A stretch of 64,000 nt of DNA from Vicinamibacterales bacterium (GCA_958296065.1 CATQHX010000025.1:62001-126000), one strand, 5' to 3'. Shown: positions 1 to 11,072, counted from the stretch's first letter. Notes: generated from the sequence alone by a model not told the origin. Numbers and translations: made by a program.

Positions 1-102
1 AGGATTGACGTGCGTTTCGACCACGCCGGCACCGCGGCGTGAGGCCACCGGCAATCGCGAGTACTTCGTCCACCTCCGTCACCGTGCGACGGCCTCATCC
101 TG

Positions 103-1011
103 ATGGCGCCTGCGCCCCCTGCTCCAAGCCACCCTGAACGCCGTACCACGGTGGGCATCGTCGCCCGCCCGAACGCCCCCAACGCAACCTCCGCCGCCCG
201 GGATGCGGCGTCATGGCTGCAAAGGCGGACAGTTCCCACGGTCGTCGAGACCGAGACGGCGCGCCGGGCCGGTCTGAGCAACCGTACGGCTTCACGGACG
301 GACTTGCCGGCCGAGGCGGACGTGCTCCTGGTCCTCGGCGGCGACGGCACCCTCCTGAGCGTTGCCCATCCGGTAGCGCGCCTGGCCCCGGAGACGCTCA
401 TCCTGGGAGTGAACTGCGGGAGTCTCGGCTTCCTTACCGAGATCACCCGACCCGAGATGTACGAGGCCCTCGATTCCGTGCTGGCCGGCCAGGCCGGCAT
501 CGACGAACGCCTTACCGTCCGTGCTTTCGTGAAACGGGGCGGGCGCGAGATTGCGGACAGGACCGTGCTCAACGACGTCGTAATCGGCAGATCGGCCGAC
601 TCGGGAATCATCGACGTGACCATCACCCTGCGCGACCGGCTCGTTACAAGTTGCCGGGCTGACGGCGTAATCCTGTCGACACCGACCGGCTCGACCGGCT
701 ACAGCCTGGCTGCCGGCGGCCCCATCGTGCACCCGACCGTGGATGCCCTGACCGTAACCCCGATCGCGCCGCATACCCTGACCAACCGCCCGGTCGTCAT
801 CCCGGCGCGCGAGCCGGTAACGCTGGAGCCGAGGCTGGGCGGAACGCACGTCGACGCTTTTGCCAGCTTCGACGGTCAACTCAGCGTCGCGCTGGAGGAA
901 GGCGACAAGGTAGTCGTCGAACGATCGGAGCGGCCACTACGGCTCGTGAGCGCGGCGTCGCGCGACTACTTCGCGGTGCTCCGGCAAAAGCTCAAGTGGG
1001 GCGAACGCTGA
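103..1011 (+). CDS. nadK: NAD kinase
   Basis: ORF with GGDGTLL and NPTxxxGYSLAAGGPI-like motifs (TPTGSTGYSLAAGGPIVHP). Confidence 0.93.
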   Translation: MAPAPPAPSHPERRTTVGIVARPNAPNATSAARDAASWLQRRTVPTVVETETARRAGLSNRTASRTDLPAEADVLLVLGGDGTLLSVAHPVARLAPETLILGVNCGSLGFLTEITRPEMYEALDSVLAGQAGIDERLTVRAFVKRGGREIADRTVLNDVVIGRSADSGIIDVTITLRDRLVTSCRADGVILSTPTGSTGYSLAAGGPIVHPTVDALTVTPIAPHTLTNRPVVIPAREPVTLEPRLGGTHVDAFASFDGQLSVALEEGDKVVVERSERPLRLVSAASRDYFAVLRQKLKWGER

Positions 1012-1046
1012 ACCCGCCGGGGCCAGTGAACCGGTGACAGCCCGTG

Positions 1047-1472
1047 CTACTTGTCGCTGATCGGCGGGTGGTGGATGATCTGCACGCGATTGCCATCCGG
1101 ATCCGAGAGGTATAGCGACCGCGCACCGTCGCGATGAGTCCTCGGCGCCGCGGCGAGCTCTATGCCGCACCACCTCAGGTAGTCGGCCCACGCGTCGACG
1201 TCTTCAGACCGTCGCACGACGAGACCCAGGTGATCGAGCGCGCAACCAGCGTGCTCCGGACCGCGGCCGCCCGGCACGCGGTGGAGCGCCAGATTGTCGA
1301 CCCCGGAAGTCAGGTACACGTTGTCCTCGTCCGGCTCCCATTCCACGGCAAAGCCGAGCACATCCGTATAGAACCGCCTCATGGCCCCGAAATCGCTCGC
1401 GTGGAGCGCCAGATGCCGCAGACCGCGGTGCGGCGGACGATTCGGCATGGATCGCGGCGGGCGATTCGGCAT
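1047..1472 (-). CDS. VOC/glyoxalase family protein
   Basis: ORF GLRHLALHASDFGAMRRFYTDVLGF...SLYLSDPDGNRVQII typical of the VOC fold. Confidence 0.85.
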   Translation of the reverse strand: MPNRPPRSMPNRPPHRGLRHLALHASDFGAMRRFYTDVLGFAVEWEPDEDNVYLTSGVDNLALHRVPGGRGPEHAGCALDHLGLVVRRSEDVDAWADYLRWCGIELAAAPRTHRDGARSLYLSDPDGNRVQIIHHPPISDK

Positions 1473-1527
1473 GCATCAATCGTAACCCGGCGGCGCCCAC
1501 GCCCCGGGGACTGCTAGAATCGGCGGC

Positions 1528-1986
1528 ATGGCTCCACGTTCGGCCGCTCGCACCCGGTGTGCCCTCTGCGGCACCAAGGAGGTTTCCGAACCTCGCGGCG
1601 AGGAAAGATACTGCCACGAGTGCTGGGTCAAGAAGATGGCGGTCGAGGACGTCGTCGCCCAGGAGTTTGCGCTCAAGCGGTACATCCGAGCCCACAGCGC
1701 GGAAAAGTACCTCGTGTACCACTCCACCCAGAAGCGGCCCTGCGGCCAGTTGATCGTCGTCGACGACGGCTACGACCTGTTCCTGAGCCTGATTCTCTAC
1801 CCCACCTTCTCCTGGGACGACCCGGCCTACCACCTCGAAGGGGATCCGGAAGGGCGGGCGTTTTCGGAGTTGCTGGTCGATGTCGTCGCCGCCGAGGTAA
1901 TCGAACCCTGGGGTGGCGGCAAGTGGCATCTGGAGGTTTTCCGCTCGGCGAGCGCGGAGCCGGAGGACTGGAACGGCGAAATGTAG
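1528..1986 (+). CDS. Hypothetical protein with N-terminal CxxC...CxxC zinc-ribbon-like motif
   Basis: ORF CALCGTKEVSEPRGEERYCHECW; compact gene between flanking genes. Confidence 0.65.
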   Translation: MAPRSAARTRCALCGTKEVSEPRGEERYCHECWVKKMAVEDVVAQEFALKRYIRAHSAEKYLVYHSTQKRPCGQLIVVDDGYDLFLSLILYPTFSWDDPAYHLEGDPEGRAFSELLVDVVAAEVIEPWGGGKWHLEVFRSASAEPEDWNGEM

Positions 1987-2053
1987 CGCGCCGCGTTTGC
2001 CGGGGGCTGCTATACTTTCGCCTCATCTCTACGATCTTTCGGGAGGACATGCG

Positions 2054-2773
2054 ATGCAATCCGTGAACCGCGCACTGTTCTTGGGTGTGATGGTCGTGCT
2101 GGCGGCAGCGGTCGCCTGCGGCGGCGGCGAGGAGGAAGCGGCGGCGGCAGCAGCGGCGGCGGCCGAGGCCGAAGTGGTCGAGGTCAGCCCCGAGGCCCAA
2201 GCGGCGGCAGACCGGCTGGCGGCCAGACTCGCCGAGGGAATCACGCTCGTTCCAACCCAGCGCGGGCAGGCCGACATCGGCTACACGCAGCCGACCGCCC
2301 GGCGCGGCACCGGCGAGGATCGCGGCTTCAACATCACGTCGATCCGGGTCAGGAACCTCTCGCAGAATGCGATCGCCGGATTCCAGGTCGACGAGTTCTG
2401 GTACGACGGCGACGGCAACACCGTGACCGGCGATCAGGCACGACGGCGTCTGCCGATCCTGGTCGACGAGGTGTGCGACATCGAGCTTCGGGTTCCGGTG
2501 GTCTCGGCGATGGACCGCAGCAACTACGAGTTCTCCCATCAGAACGGCGACATCAAGGCGACCCTCCTGGAAGACATCGAGTTCCCGCCCCAGCCCGAGG
2601 TCGAAGAGGGCGAGGAGGGTGAAGAGGCCGAGGAAGCAGAGGCCGAGGAGGGCGAAGAATCGGAAGAGGAGCTGGTGGACGTGGACGCACTCAAGTTCAC
2701 TTGCCTCCGCCCGGTCGAGGGGATGCCGGCAGCGGCAGAGGCCGAGACGGACGAAGCCGCCGAGGGCGCCTGA
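2054..2773 (+). CDS. Putative lipoprotein with poly-Ala and poly-Glu low-complexity tracts
   Basis: Internal ATG at 2054 gives signal peptide with lipobox-like VAAAVACGGG; in frame with ORF 1913..2773. Confidence 0.7.
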   Translation: MQSVNRALFLGVMVVLAAAVACGGGEEEAAAAAAAAAEAEVVEVSPEAQAAADRLAARLAEGITLVPTQRGQADIGYTQPTARRGTGEDRGFNITSIRVRNLSQNAIAGFQVDEFWYDGDGNTVTGDQARRRLPILVDEVCDIELRVPVVSAMDRSNYEFSHQNGDIKATLLEDIEFPPQPEVEEGEEGEEAEEAEAEEGEESEEELVDVDALKFTCLRPVEGMPAAAEAETDEAAEGA

Positions 2774-3026
2774 GCTTCAGCCTGCCGCGGAAGCGGGACC
2801 GGCCGCGACCGGGCCCGCCGGACCGGGCCCGGCGCACCATGGCTCCGTGCGGAGACGGGGACGGTGGTCGGGCTTGGGCTCCCGTGCAGCCGATTCAACC
2901 GTGCTTTCGTCCTGTCCCGGCTGCTGCCTGAATATCCTGTCCGCTCGGATCGGATCCGGGACCGAGTCGCAGGCTGCGGCGCGGCACCCACTGTCCTGAG
3001 CGATCGGAGGCTGGCGAGGCACTGCC

Positions 3027-4232
3027 GTGTCCCGCCGGGACGGAGCGCAAATCATGGGGTTCGACCCGTCGGCGATTCAGCTGGCGCTCCGCGAGGACGC
3101 TCTCGACGGCTGGCTGCTCTACGACTTTCACGGCTCCAATCCCGTCGCGCGAAGAATCACCGGCCTGAACCGTACCGCGAAGTTGACGACCCGGCGTTGG
3201 TACTATCTGGTGCCTGCGTCCGGGACACCACGCGCGCTCGTTCACCGCATTGAACAGGACACCCTGGCGCACCTGCCGGGAAAGCGCCGCATCTACTCGG
3301 GACGCGCCGAGTTGGAGGCGGGGCTCGCCGATCTGGTGCAGGGCGTGCGCCGGGTCGCCATGGAGTACTCGCCCGCGTGCGCCATCCCGTATTTGTCGCG
3401 AGTCGACGCCGGCACGGTCGAGCGGATCCGCTCCCTCGGTGCCGAGGTGGTGTCTTCCGGCGACCTGGTGCAACGCTTCGAAGCGGTCTGGGACCATGCG
3501 GCGCTCGAAACGCATCGCACGGCGTCGCAGCGCCTGTACGTCATCAAGGATCGCACGTTCGAGTTGATCCGGCACCGCGTGGCCACCGGGACGCTGACCG
3601 AGTACGAGGTCCAGCAGAAGATGGTCGGGTGGTTCGAGGAGGCAGGCCTGGTCACCGACTGTCCTCCGGTAGTCGCGGCGCAGGAGAGCAGTGGAAACCC
3701 TCACTATCTGCCCACCGCGGCGGATCACCGCCCGATTCGGCCCGAACAGATCGTTCTGCTCGACCTGTGGGGCAAGCTCGACATGCAGGGCGCCGTGTAC
3801 GCCGACATCACGTGGGTCGGCTTCACCGGGTCCCACGTGCCGGCCGAAGCCGCCGCCGTCTTCGGAGCGGCGCGCGCAGCGCGGGACGCCGCGATAGCTC
3901 TGGTCGCCGACCGTGTGCGGGGCGGACGCCCCGTCAGCGGCTGGGAGGTGGACCGTGCCGCCCGGAAGGTGATCGGAGATGCGGGCTATGGCGACCGCTT
4001 CGTGCACCGTACCGGACACAGCCTCGGGGAGGAGGTCCACGGCAACGGCGTGCACATGGACGACTACGAGACCCACGACGAGCGACGGCTTATCGCCGGT
4101 ACCGGCTTCACGATAGAACCCGGCATTTATCTGGACGACTTCGGCGTCAGAACCGAGATAAACATGCATGTGGGGAACGTCGAGGCTGCCGTCACCGGCC
4201 CGCTTCAGGCGGAAATCGTGCCCTTGGGCTGA
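3027..4232 (+). CDS. M24 family metallopeptidase (Xaa-Pro aminopeptidase-like)
   Basis: ORF with LLDLWGK...ADITWVGFTG, HRTGHSLGEEVHGNGVHMDDYE, GTGFTIEPGIYL; start may be 3054. Confidence 0.88.
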   Translation: MSRRDGAQIMGFDPSAIQLALREDALDGWLLYDFHGSNPVARRITGLNRTAKLTTRRWYYLVPASGTPRALVHRIEQDTLAHLPGKRRIYSGRAELEAGLADLVQGVRRVAMEYSPACAIPYLSRVDAGTVERIRSLGAEVVSSGDLVQRFEAVWDHAALETHRTASQRLYVIKDRTFELIRHRVATGTLTEYEVQQKMVGWFEEAGLVTDCPPVVAAQESSGNPHYLPTAADHRPIRPEQIVLLDLWGKLDMQGAVYADITWVGFTGSHVPAEAAAVFGAARAARDAAIALVADRVRGGRPVSGWEVDRAARKVIGDAGYGDRFVHRTGHSLGEEVHGNGVHMDDYETHDERRLIAGTGFTIEPGIYLDDFGVRTEINMHVGNVEAAVTGPLQAEIVPLG

Positions 4233-4304
4233 CCCGTCCGGGAGGGCGCCGCGCCAGGCTCCGGACGGGCGCGGCGCGGCGTTACACTTAGGGGCGGGAC
4301 GAGG

Positions 4305-5852
4305 ATGCGGGTGGTCGCCCCGCTGGAGGAAATGATGTCGAGATCGAGGACCACTTTTGTTTCCACGCTGGTGATAGCCCTGGCCGCGATGGCGTTCGGA
4401 ATGGTTATCGCGTCGCGCTTCAACCTCGCGCCGCAGTCGACCGCGCAGCCCGCTCGAACGCCGACTTCCAACAGCTCACCGATCTCCGGCAACCTGACCG
4501 CGACCACCTTCCGCGAGATTGCGGACGCGCAGACGGCGATGGTGGTCACCATCTGGACCCAACGGCCGGAGCAGGACAACATGAACGAGCTGTTCGGAGG
4601 CGATGAGCTCTTCCGCCGCTTCTTCGGACAGCCGCAGGCACCCGAACAGGAACCACCGGAGCGGGATGACAATGACGTGACCCCCAGGGCGCCCACCGGA
4701 ACGGGATTCGTGATTGATGGCGCGGGTCTCGTGCTGACGAACAATCACGTCGTCGAGAATGCCACGAACATCGAGATCCAGTTCTTCGGCGACGATGACG
4801 AGCTCTACGAGGCACGGGTGCTCGGGCGGGACCGACTGACCGACAGCGCGCTCCTCGAGCTTGTCGAGCGACCCGACGGCGAGCTGCCGGCGGCAACGTT
4901 CGGCGACTCCGGTCAGGTGGCCCCGGGCGATTGGGTCATGGCGATAGGAGCACCGTTCGGTCTGAGCCACACGGTCACGGTCGGCGTCATTTCCGCGCTC
5001 AGCCGTCCCCTGCCCGCCGCAAGGGGACGCTGGAACGACATGCTGCAAACCGACGCCGCGATCAACCCCGGCAACTCGGGAGGCCCGCTCCTCAACATCC
5101 GCGGCGAAGTGGTCGGGATGAACACCGCGATCGTGAGCGACCGCCGGGCCAACGCGGGCGTAGGGTTCGCCGTCCCCATCAACACGGTGCGAGACCTGCT
5201 TCCCGAGTTGCGCGGCGGCAAGGTGACGCGCGGAGTAATCGGCATCGGCATCGACGACATTCCGCGAGAAGAGTACGGGTTGCTCGGACTCGACGACAAC
5301 GGTGGCGTCCTCGTCCAGAGGGTGGAGCCGGACGGACCCGCCGATCAGGCCGGCATGGGACCGGGCGACATCATCGTCGCGTACGACGGTGAACCGGTGG
5401 GCGCCACCCGTGAGCTGCAGAATCGCGTGGTCGCTACCAGACCCGGAACGACAGTGCCGATCCGGATCGTCCGCAACGGCGAGTCCGTGACCCTGGATGT
5501 CACTATCGGCGAGCTCGATCTCGATGCCGAAAACCGGACAGTGAGAGTGGCGGCCGAGGAGACCAGCGAGGGCTTCGGAATCACGCTGCAGGACCTGACG
5601 CCGGACATGATCGGTAGCCTGCGCGTGCCGCCCGGCACGATCGGGGCGGTAGTGGTGGACGTCGGCCGCGGCAGCACCGCGGAGGCCAGCGACTTGCGAC
5701 CCGGCGACGTGATTCTCAGCGTCAATCGTGTCGACGTGGCCTCGGCCAGCGAGGCGACCGCGCAACTCAACGAGATCGAATCGGGCCGGACAGCGTTTCT
5801 CCTGGTCCAGCGCCGCGAGACGCGCGTATTCCTGCAGGTGGAAAAGGACTGA
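4305..5852 (+). CDS. HtrA/DegP-like serine protease with two PDZ domains
   Basis: ORF with NNHVVENA, TDAAINPGNSGGPLLN and two C-terminal PDZ-like segments; N-terminal membrane anchor. Confidence 0.92.
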   Translation: MRVVAPLEEMMSRSRTTFVSTLVIALAAMAFGMVIASRFNLAPQSTAQPARTPTSNSSPISGNLTATTFREIADAQTAMVVTIWTQRPEQDNMNELFGGDELFRRFFGQPQAPEQEPPERDDNDVTPRAPTGTGFVIDGAGLVLTNNHVVENATNIEIQFFGDDDELYEARVLGRDRLTDSALLELVERPDGELPAATFGDSGQVAPGDWVMAIGAPFGLSHTVTVGVISALSRPLPAARGRWNDMLQTDAAINPGNSGGPLLNIRGEVVGMNTAIVSDRRANAGVGFAVPINTVRDLLPELRGGKVTRGVIGIGIDDIPREEYGLLGLDDNGGVLVQRVEPDGPADQAGMGPGDIIVAYDGEPVGATRELQNRVVATRPGTTVPIRIVRNGESVTLDVTIGELDLDAENRTVRVAAEETSEGFGITLQDLTPDMIGSLRVPPGTIGAVVVDVGRGSTAEASDLRPGDVILSVNRVDVASASEATAQLNEIESGRTAFLLVQRRETRVFLQVEKD

Positions 5853-5902
5853 CAATCCATGGTGAGACCCCGCGCCACACCGCCAGCGGAGAGGCGCCCG
5901 CG

Positions 5903-7093
5903 TTGCAAGGCGCGACGAGGGAGCATGTTGGACGGATGACGTTGCGGGAGGTGATCCGGGAGCGGATCCGTGCGGCGGGTCCGCTTCCGTTCGCCGCCTA
6001 CGCGGAGCTCGCTCTCTACCACCCCGACCTGGGGTACTACACCCGCGCGGACCGGCGCTCCGGACGCGCGGGAGACTTCTTCACCAGCGTCGACCTCGGT
6101 CCGCTCTTCGGCGCCCTGCTGGCGTCGCAGCTTGGCGAGATGTGGCGCCTCCTGCGGTCGACGTCCGCCGACAAGCGCTTCGACCTCGTCGAGGCGGCCG
6201 CCGGCAACGGGCGACTCGCGCGTGACGTGCTGGCGGCCGCCGCTACGGACGATCCGGCCTTCTACGACGCAATGGATCTCCATCTGGTCGAACGCAGCGG
6301 TGCCGCGCGCGACACGCAGGTTGCCACCCTGGGCCCGCACGCCTGCAAACTGGCATCGTCCGGCTCGAAGATGCCGCCGGTGGTTCACGGCGCCATTTTC
6401 GCCAACGAGTTGCTCGACGCGCTGGCCCCGCACGCACTGGCAATGACCGCTGACGGTCTGCGGGAGGTGTACGTCGATGTCGACGAGGCGACCGGGCACT
6501 TCGTCGAGCGGCTCGGTCCACTGTCGAGCGCCCGCGTGCAGGCGCACATCGACGGTCGGAGCATTGCGCTCCGACCCGGTTGGCGGGCCGAGATCGTTCC
6601 CGATGCGGCCGACTGGGTGAGGCACGCGGTCTCCTCGCTGGCGCGCGGGTTTCTGCTTCTGATCGACTACGGCCACGAGGCGAGCGAGCTCTACTCCGAG
6701 ACCCACGCGTCGGGCACGCTTGCGACCTACCGCCGGCAGCGGATCGCGGACGCGGCCGACGGCGTCCCACCGCCGTGGCTCGTCGACCCGGGCGAGTGCG
6801 ACATCACCGCGCACGTCGACCTTACTCTCGTGCGCGATTCCGCGGAGGAGGCAGGCGCTCGCACGCTCGGCGTGCTCGACCAGACCTACTTCCTGCTCGG
6901 ACTCGGAGCAACCGGTCGAGTACTTCGGGACACCGGGGAGCATGGCGTGCCCGCCCTCAGACAGCGTCTGGCCCTGAAGTCGCTGCTCGTCCCCGGCGGT
7001 CTGGGCAGCACGCACAAGGCCATGATCTTCGGCAAGGACGTCGGAACCCCGGCCCTGGCAGGGTGTTCCTATCGTGTCCGCGCGACACGCTAG
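5903..7093 (+). CDS. SAM-dependent methyltransferase, MidA/NDUFAF7-like (COG1565)
   Basis: ORF LRERIRAAGPLPFAAYAELALYHPDLGYYTR...FFTSVDLGPLFGALLA, FANELLDALAPH. Confidence 0.85.
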   Translation: MQGATREHVGRMTLREVIRERIRAAGPLPFAAYAELALYHPDLGYYTRADRRSGRAGDFFTSVDLGPLFGALLASQLGEMWRLLRSTSADKRFDLVEAAAGNGRLARDVLAAAATDDPAFYDAMDLHLVERSGAARDTQVATLGPHACKLASSGSKMPPVVHGAIFANELLDALAPHALAMTADGLREVYVDVDEATGHFVERLGPLSSARVQAHIDGRSIALRPGWRAEIVPDAADWVRHAVSSLARGFLLLIDYGHEASELYSETHASGTLATYRRQRIADAADGVPPPWLVDPGECDITAHVDLTLVRDSAEEAGARTLGVLDQTYFLLGLGATGRVLRDTGEHGVPALRQRLALKSLLVPGGLGSTHKAMIFGKDVGTPALAGCSYRVRATR

Positions 7094-7105
7094 ACTAGAC
7101 CCGCG

Positions 7106-7675
7106 ATGAGCCACCGGATCGAGCGCGAGATCAAGCTGTCCTTCGAATCGGCCGAGGCCGCCCGCGGCGCGGTCTCCGCGCTTGGCGCGGTCCCGCTGCG
7201 CGCCCGGCGCCTGCAGGACGACCGTCTCCTCGACACGGCCACCGGTCGCCTGCGGGACGAGTGGTGCACGTTGCGGGTGCGCGTCGAGAAGGCGCCTGGC
7301 GATGACGAAAGCACCGCCAGCCTCACTTTCAAGGGACCGCCGAGGTCCGACGTCATGAAGGTGCGCGAAGAGTTGGAAACCGGGGTGGGCAACGGTGAAG
7401 TACTGCTAGAGGTCCTCCGCAGAGCGGGATTCGACGTGTGGTTCCGGTACCAGAAATACCGCGAGGAATTCGAGCGCGACGGCACGATCGTCGCCATCGA
7501 CGAGACGCCGTGCGGCGTTTTCGTCGAGCTGGAAGGGAGCGAAACTGGCGTCACGCACCTCGCCGTGGCCCTCGGCCGCACCCCCGGCGACTACATCACG
7601 GCGTCGTATCGGCGGGTCTGGGAGTCGGACTGCGCGAGGCGCGGCCGGCCGGCCGGCGACATGGTCTTCGAGTAG
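7106..7675 (+). CDS. CYTH-domain / class IV adenylate cyclase-like protein
   Basis: ORF begins with EREIKLSFES (ExExK) and LTFKGP; triphosphate tunnel family pattern. Confidence 0.85.
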   Translation: MSHRIEREIKLSFESAEAARGAVSALGAVPLRARRLQDDRLLDTATGRLRDEWCTLRVRVEKAPGDDESTASLTFKGPPRSDVMKVREELETGVGNGEVLLEVLRRAGFDVWFRYQKYREEFERDGTIVAIDETPCGVFVELEGSETGVTHLAVALGRTPGDYITASYRRVWESDCARRGRPAGDMVFE

Positions 7676-7687
7676 CCCGCGAACACG

Positions 7688-8680
7688 ATGCTCGGCCCGC
7701 CCCCGCCCGCCCTCGTGCTTGCGGCAGGACTCGGTACACGCCTTCGGCCGCTGACGAACGTCCGTGCGAAACCGGCCGTGCCGGTAGCCGGCCGGCCGCT
7801 GGTGGTCCGGATCCTGGAGTGGCTGGCCGGACAGGGCGTCGAGGAAGTGGTCCTCAATCTGCACCACCGCCCGGAAACGGTCACGCGCGTGGTAGGACAC
7901 GGCAAAGCGGCCGGCTTGCGCGTGCGCTACTCCTGGGAACCGGTCATCCTCGGATCGGCCGGCGGCCCGCGCCAAGCGCTGCCGCTCCTCGGCCGGCGCT
8001 TCTTCATCGTCAACGGCGACACGCTGACGACACTGTCGCTCCGCGCCCTCTCCAACGCGCATGCACGTAGCGACGCGGCCGTGACACTCGCCGTCGCACC
8101 TCATCCCGACCCGGCCCGCTACGGAGGCGTCCTGGTCGCGGAAGACGGTCGCGTGCGCGGCTTCGCACCAGCGGGCAATGGGCCGGCTTCCCACTTCCTG
8201 GGTCTGCAGGTCGTCGAGGCGGCGGTCTTCGAGAACCTGCCGGCCGGCCGACCGGCGGCCACAATCGGTGGCCTCTACAACGGACTCCTTTCTCCTCCCG
8301 GCCACGGCCGGGGGACACCGATCCGCGCCCATCGGGTCGATGCAGAGTTTCTGGACGTCGGCACACCGGCAGACTATCTGGCCGCCTCGCTGACCGTCGC
8401 CCGCCGCGAGAAGCGCCAGTCGTTGCCGGCCGGCGCCAGCTCGACGATCGATCCGTCGGCGTCGCTCGAACGCACGGCGGTCTGGGACGATGTCGTCATC
8501 GGTGCCGGTTGCCGGCTCGAGGAATGCATCGTTGCGGACGGCGTCCGCCTGCCTCCCGGCACGACGCTTCGGCGCCGAATCTGCGTGCGAGCCGTGGACG
8601 CGGGAACCGAACGAGGCGGACGAATCGTCGGGAACGCAGTCGTCCACCCCCTCGACGGCACGACGCTACCTGACCGATGA
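7688..8680 (+). CDS. Nucleotidyltransferase (MurU-like / NDP-sugar pyrophosphorylase)
   Basis: ORF LVLAAGLGTRLRPLTNVRAKPAVPVAGRPL...NGDTL; overlaps following kinase by ATGA at 8677-8680. Confidence 0.8.
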   Translation: MLGPPPPALVLAAGLGTRLRPLTNVRAKPAVPVAGRPLVVRILEWLAGQGVEEVVLNLHHRPETVTRVVGHGKAAGLRVRYSWEPVILGSAGGPRQALPLLGRRFFIVNGDTLTTLSLRALSNAHARSDAAVTLAVAPHPDPARYGGVLVAEDGRVRGFAPAGNGPASHFLGLQVVEAAVFENLPAGRPAATIGGLYNGLLSPPGHGRGTPIRAHRVDAEFLDVGTPADYLAASLTVARREKRQSLPAGASSTIDPSASLERTAVWDDVVIGAGCRLEECIVADGVRLPPGTTLRRRICVRAVDAGTERGGRIVGNAVVHPLDGTTLPDR

Positions 8681-9696
8681 CGGATTCATCACACCTGCCC
8701 GATACCACCGAAGCGCGCGCCAAGTCCTGGCTGCGGAACGCCGGACTGCCATCGGCGACCCGCCTTGAACGGCTGGCAGGAGATGCCTCCGACCGCCGGT
8801 TCGTGCGGGTTGTTCCGCCCGGGGCGCCGACCCGCGTGCTCGTCGTTCATGAGCGACCCATCGATCCCGACACGCTGCCGTTGATCCGTGTCGGCGAGCT
8901 GTTCCGCCGGCTCTCGGTGCCGGTACCGGCCATCCATGGCGCCCACGCGGCTCTGGGCATCGTCGTCGTCGAAGACCTCGGCGACACCATGCTGGAGGAT
9001 GCGGCCGCCAACCTGCCGGACGTCGAGCGCAGCGCCCGGTACCGCGAAGCAGTGGAGATCATCGCGGCGATTCAACAGGGGGGACGCCGCCTCGCGCAAT
9101 CGAACGCGGGCCCCTTCGGCCTGGCGTTCGACGTCGAGAAGCTCACGCAGGAGCTGAGCTTCTTCGCCGAGCATTTCGTCGCAGGCTTCCGGCGGCACGC
9201 GCTCACGGCGGGGGCGCGCCGTACCCTCGACGAGGAGTTCCGCGCCCTGGCCTCCGACATGGCAGCCGAGCCGCGCGTGCTCTGCCATCGAGACTTCCAC
9301 AGCCGGAACCTCATGCTGCACCGGGACCGCCTCCACGTCATCGACTATCAGGACGCTCGCATGGGGCCGGACACCTACGATCTCACCTCGCTGTTGCGCG
9401 ATGCCTACGTGGAGCTGGAAGCGGCCGAGGTGGATCGCCTGCTCGCCCATTATCAGGCTGTCACGGACCTGCACGACGGTGCGGCCCTGCGGCGGCGCTT
9501 CGTCCGGACCACCGTGCAGCGAGCCCTCAAGGCCCTCGGCACCTTCGGTTTTCAGATTACCGTACGCGGCAATGCCCGGTACCGCGAAGCAATACCCCGC
9601 ACGCTCTCCTACGCGCGAAGGGCGATTGGACGGGATCCGGAGCGTCGCCGCCTCGGCGAGCTGCTTGGAGCGGTGTTGGCGGACTCCGGCTCGTAG
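8677..9696 (+). CDS. Aminoglycoside-phosphotransferase-fold kinase, AmgK-like
   Basis: ORF with [41 protein letters not shown]; adjacent to MurU-like gene. Confidence 0.8.
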   Translation: MTDSSHLPDTTEARAKSWLRNAGLPSATRLERLAGDASDRRFVRVVPPGAPTRVLVVHERPIDPDTLPLIRVGELFRRLSVPVPAIHGAHAALGIVVVEDLGDTMLEDAAANLPDVERSARYREAVEIIAAIQQGGRRLAQSNAGPFGLAFDVEKLTQELSFFAEHFVAGFRRHALTAGARRTLDEEFRALASDMAAEPRVLCHRDFHSRNLMLHRDRLHVIDYQDARMGPDTYDLTSLLRDAYVELEAAEVDRLLAHYQAVTDLHDGAALRRRFVRTTVQRALKALGTFGFQITVRGNARYREAIPRTLSYARRAIGRDPERRRLGELLGAVLADSGS

Positions 9697-9704
9697 TACG
9701 CTAC

Positions 9705-11015
9705 ATGGCGAGGATGAGCGCGACGACGACAACCGTCGATGCAATTGCGGACTGCGTGGGCCGGCAGGTTGCGATCCGCGGGTGGCTGCACCGGCAGCGC
9801 TCGAGCGGAAAGATCCACTTCCTCACGTTGCGCGACGGCACGGGGTTCATCCAGGCGGTCGTCTCCCGGGCCGCGGTCGGCGTCGAGACGTTCACTCGGG
9901 CCGATCACCTCGGTCAGGAAACGTCACTGATCGTCGAGGGGACGGTGCGGAAGGACGCGCGGGCCCCTGGCGGCTACGAGATCGACGTGTCCGCACTCGA
10001 GATCGTCGGTGAGTCCCGCGATTATCCCATCACCCCCAAGGAGCACGGGGTCGACTACCTGCTCGACCGGCGCCACCTCTGGATCCGCAGCCGCCGGCAA
10101 GCGGCAATCCTGCGCGTGCGGCACGAGGTGATCAACGGCATCCGTGACTTCCTCAACGACCAGGGGTTCATCCTGGCCGATACGCCGATCTTCACACCAG
10201 CCGCCTGCGAGGGCACCACGACCCTGTTTGCCGTCCCGTACTTCGACCATGCCACGGCGTATCTGACGCAGAGCGGTCAGTTGTACAACGAAGCCAACGC
10301 CATGGCGCTCGGACGCGTCTACTGCTTCGGACCTACATTTCGCGCCGAGAAGTCCAAGACGAGGCGCCACCTGACCGAGTTCTGGATGGTCGAGCCGGAG
10401 ATGGCCTACGCCACGCTCGACGACGCGACGGACCTGGCCGAAGCGCTGGTGGTCTCGATTGTCGAGCGGGTACTCGACCGGCGCCGTCGAGAGTTGGAGG
10501 TGCTGGAACGGGACACCGCACCGCTCGAGCGGGTCCGGTCGCCGTTCGCGCGCATCGCTTACGACGAAGCCGTCGAGATCCTCCAATCCCGCGGCCTGCC
10601 GTTCGAGTGGGGCGGCGACTTCGGCGGACCGGACGAAACGGCTCTCGCGGAACACTTCGACCGCCCGGTGGCAGTGCAACGATTTCCGGCGGCAATCAAG
10701 GCCTTCTACATGAAACCGGACGCCGACAGACCGGAGCTGTCGTTGTCCGTCGACGTGCTGGCTCCCGAGGGCTACGGCGAGATCGTCGGCGGTGGTGAGC
10801 GCCTGGACGACTACGAGCTCCTCCTCGACCGGATTCGCCAACACGACCTGCCGCGCGAGGCTTTCGAGTGGTACCTGGACCTCCGACGGTACGGGAGCGT
10901 GCCGCACGCAGGTTTCGGCATGGGCGTGGAGCGCGTCGTCGCGTGGCTTTGCGGGCTGGAGCACATCCGCGAGACCATTCCGTACCCGCGCATGCTCTAT
11001 CGCCTGACGCCGTGA
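9705..11015 (+). CDS. asnS: Asparaginyl-tRNA synthetase
   Basis: OB-fold N-terminus, class II motifs ([37 protein letters not shown]). Confidence 0.9.
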   Translation: MARMSATTTTVDAIADCVGRQVAIRGWLHRQRSSGKIHFLTLRDGTGFIQAVVSRAAVGVETFTRADHLGQETSLIVEGTVRKDARAPGGYEIDVSALEIVGESRDYPITPKEHGVDYLLDRRHLWIRSRRQAAILRVRHEVINGIRDFLNDQGFILADTPIFTPAACEGTTTLFAVPYFDHATAYLTQSGQLYNEANAMALGRVYCFGPTFRAEKSKTRRHLTEFWMVEPEMAYATLDDATDLAEALVVSIVERVLDRRRRELEVLERDTAPLERVRSPFARIAYDEAVEILQSRGLPFEWGGDFGGPDETALAEHFDRPVAVQRFPAAIKAFYMKPDADRPELSLSVDVLAPEGYGEIVGGGERLDDYELLLDRIRQHDLPREAFEWYLDLRRYGSVPHAGFGMGVERVVAWLCGLEHIRETIPYPRMLYRLTP

Positions 11016-11072
11016 CCGTGTGCTGCCGGCTTCCGTGATATACTCTGTCGGCTACGGGAAACGAAGTCCTGC

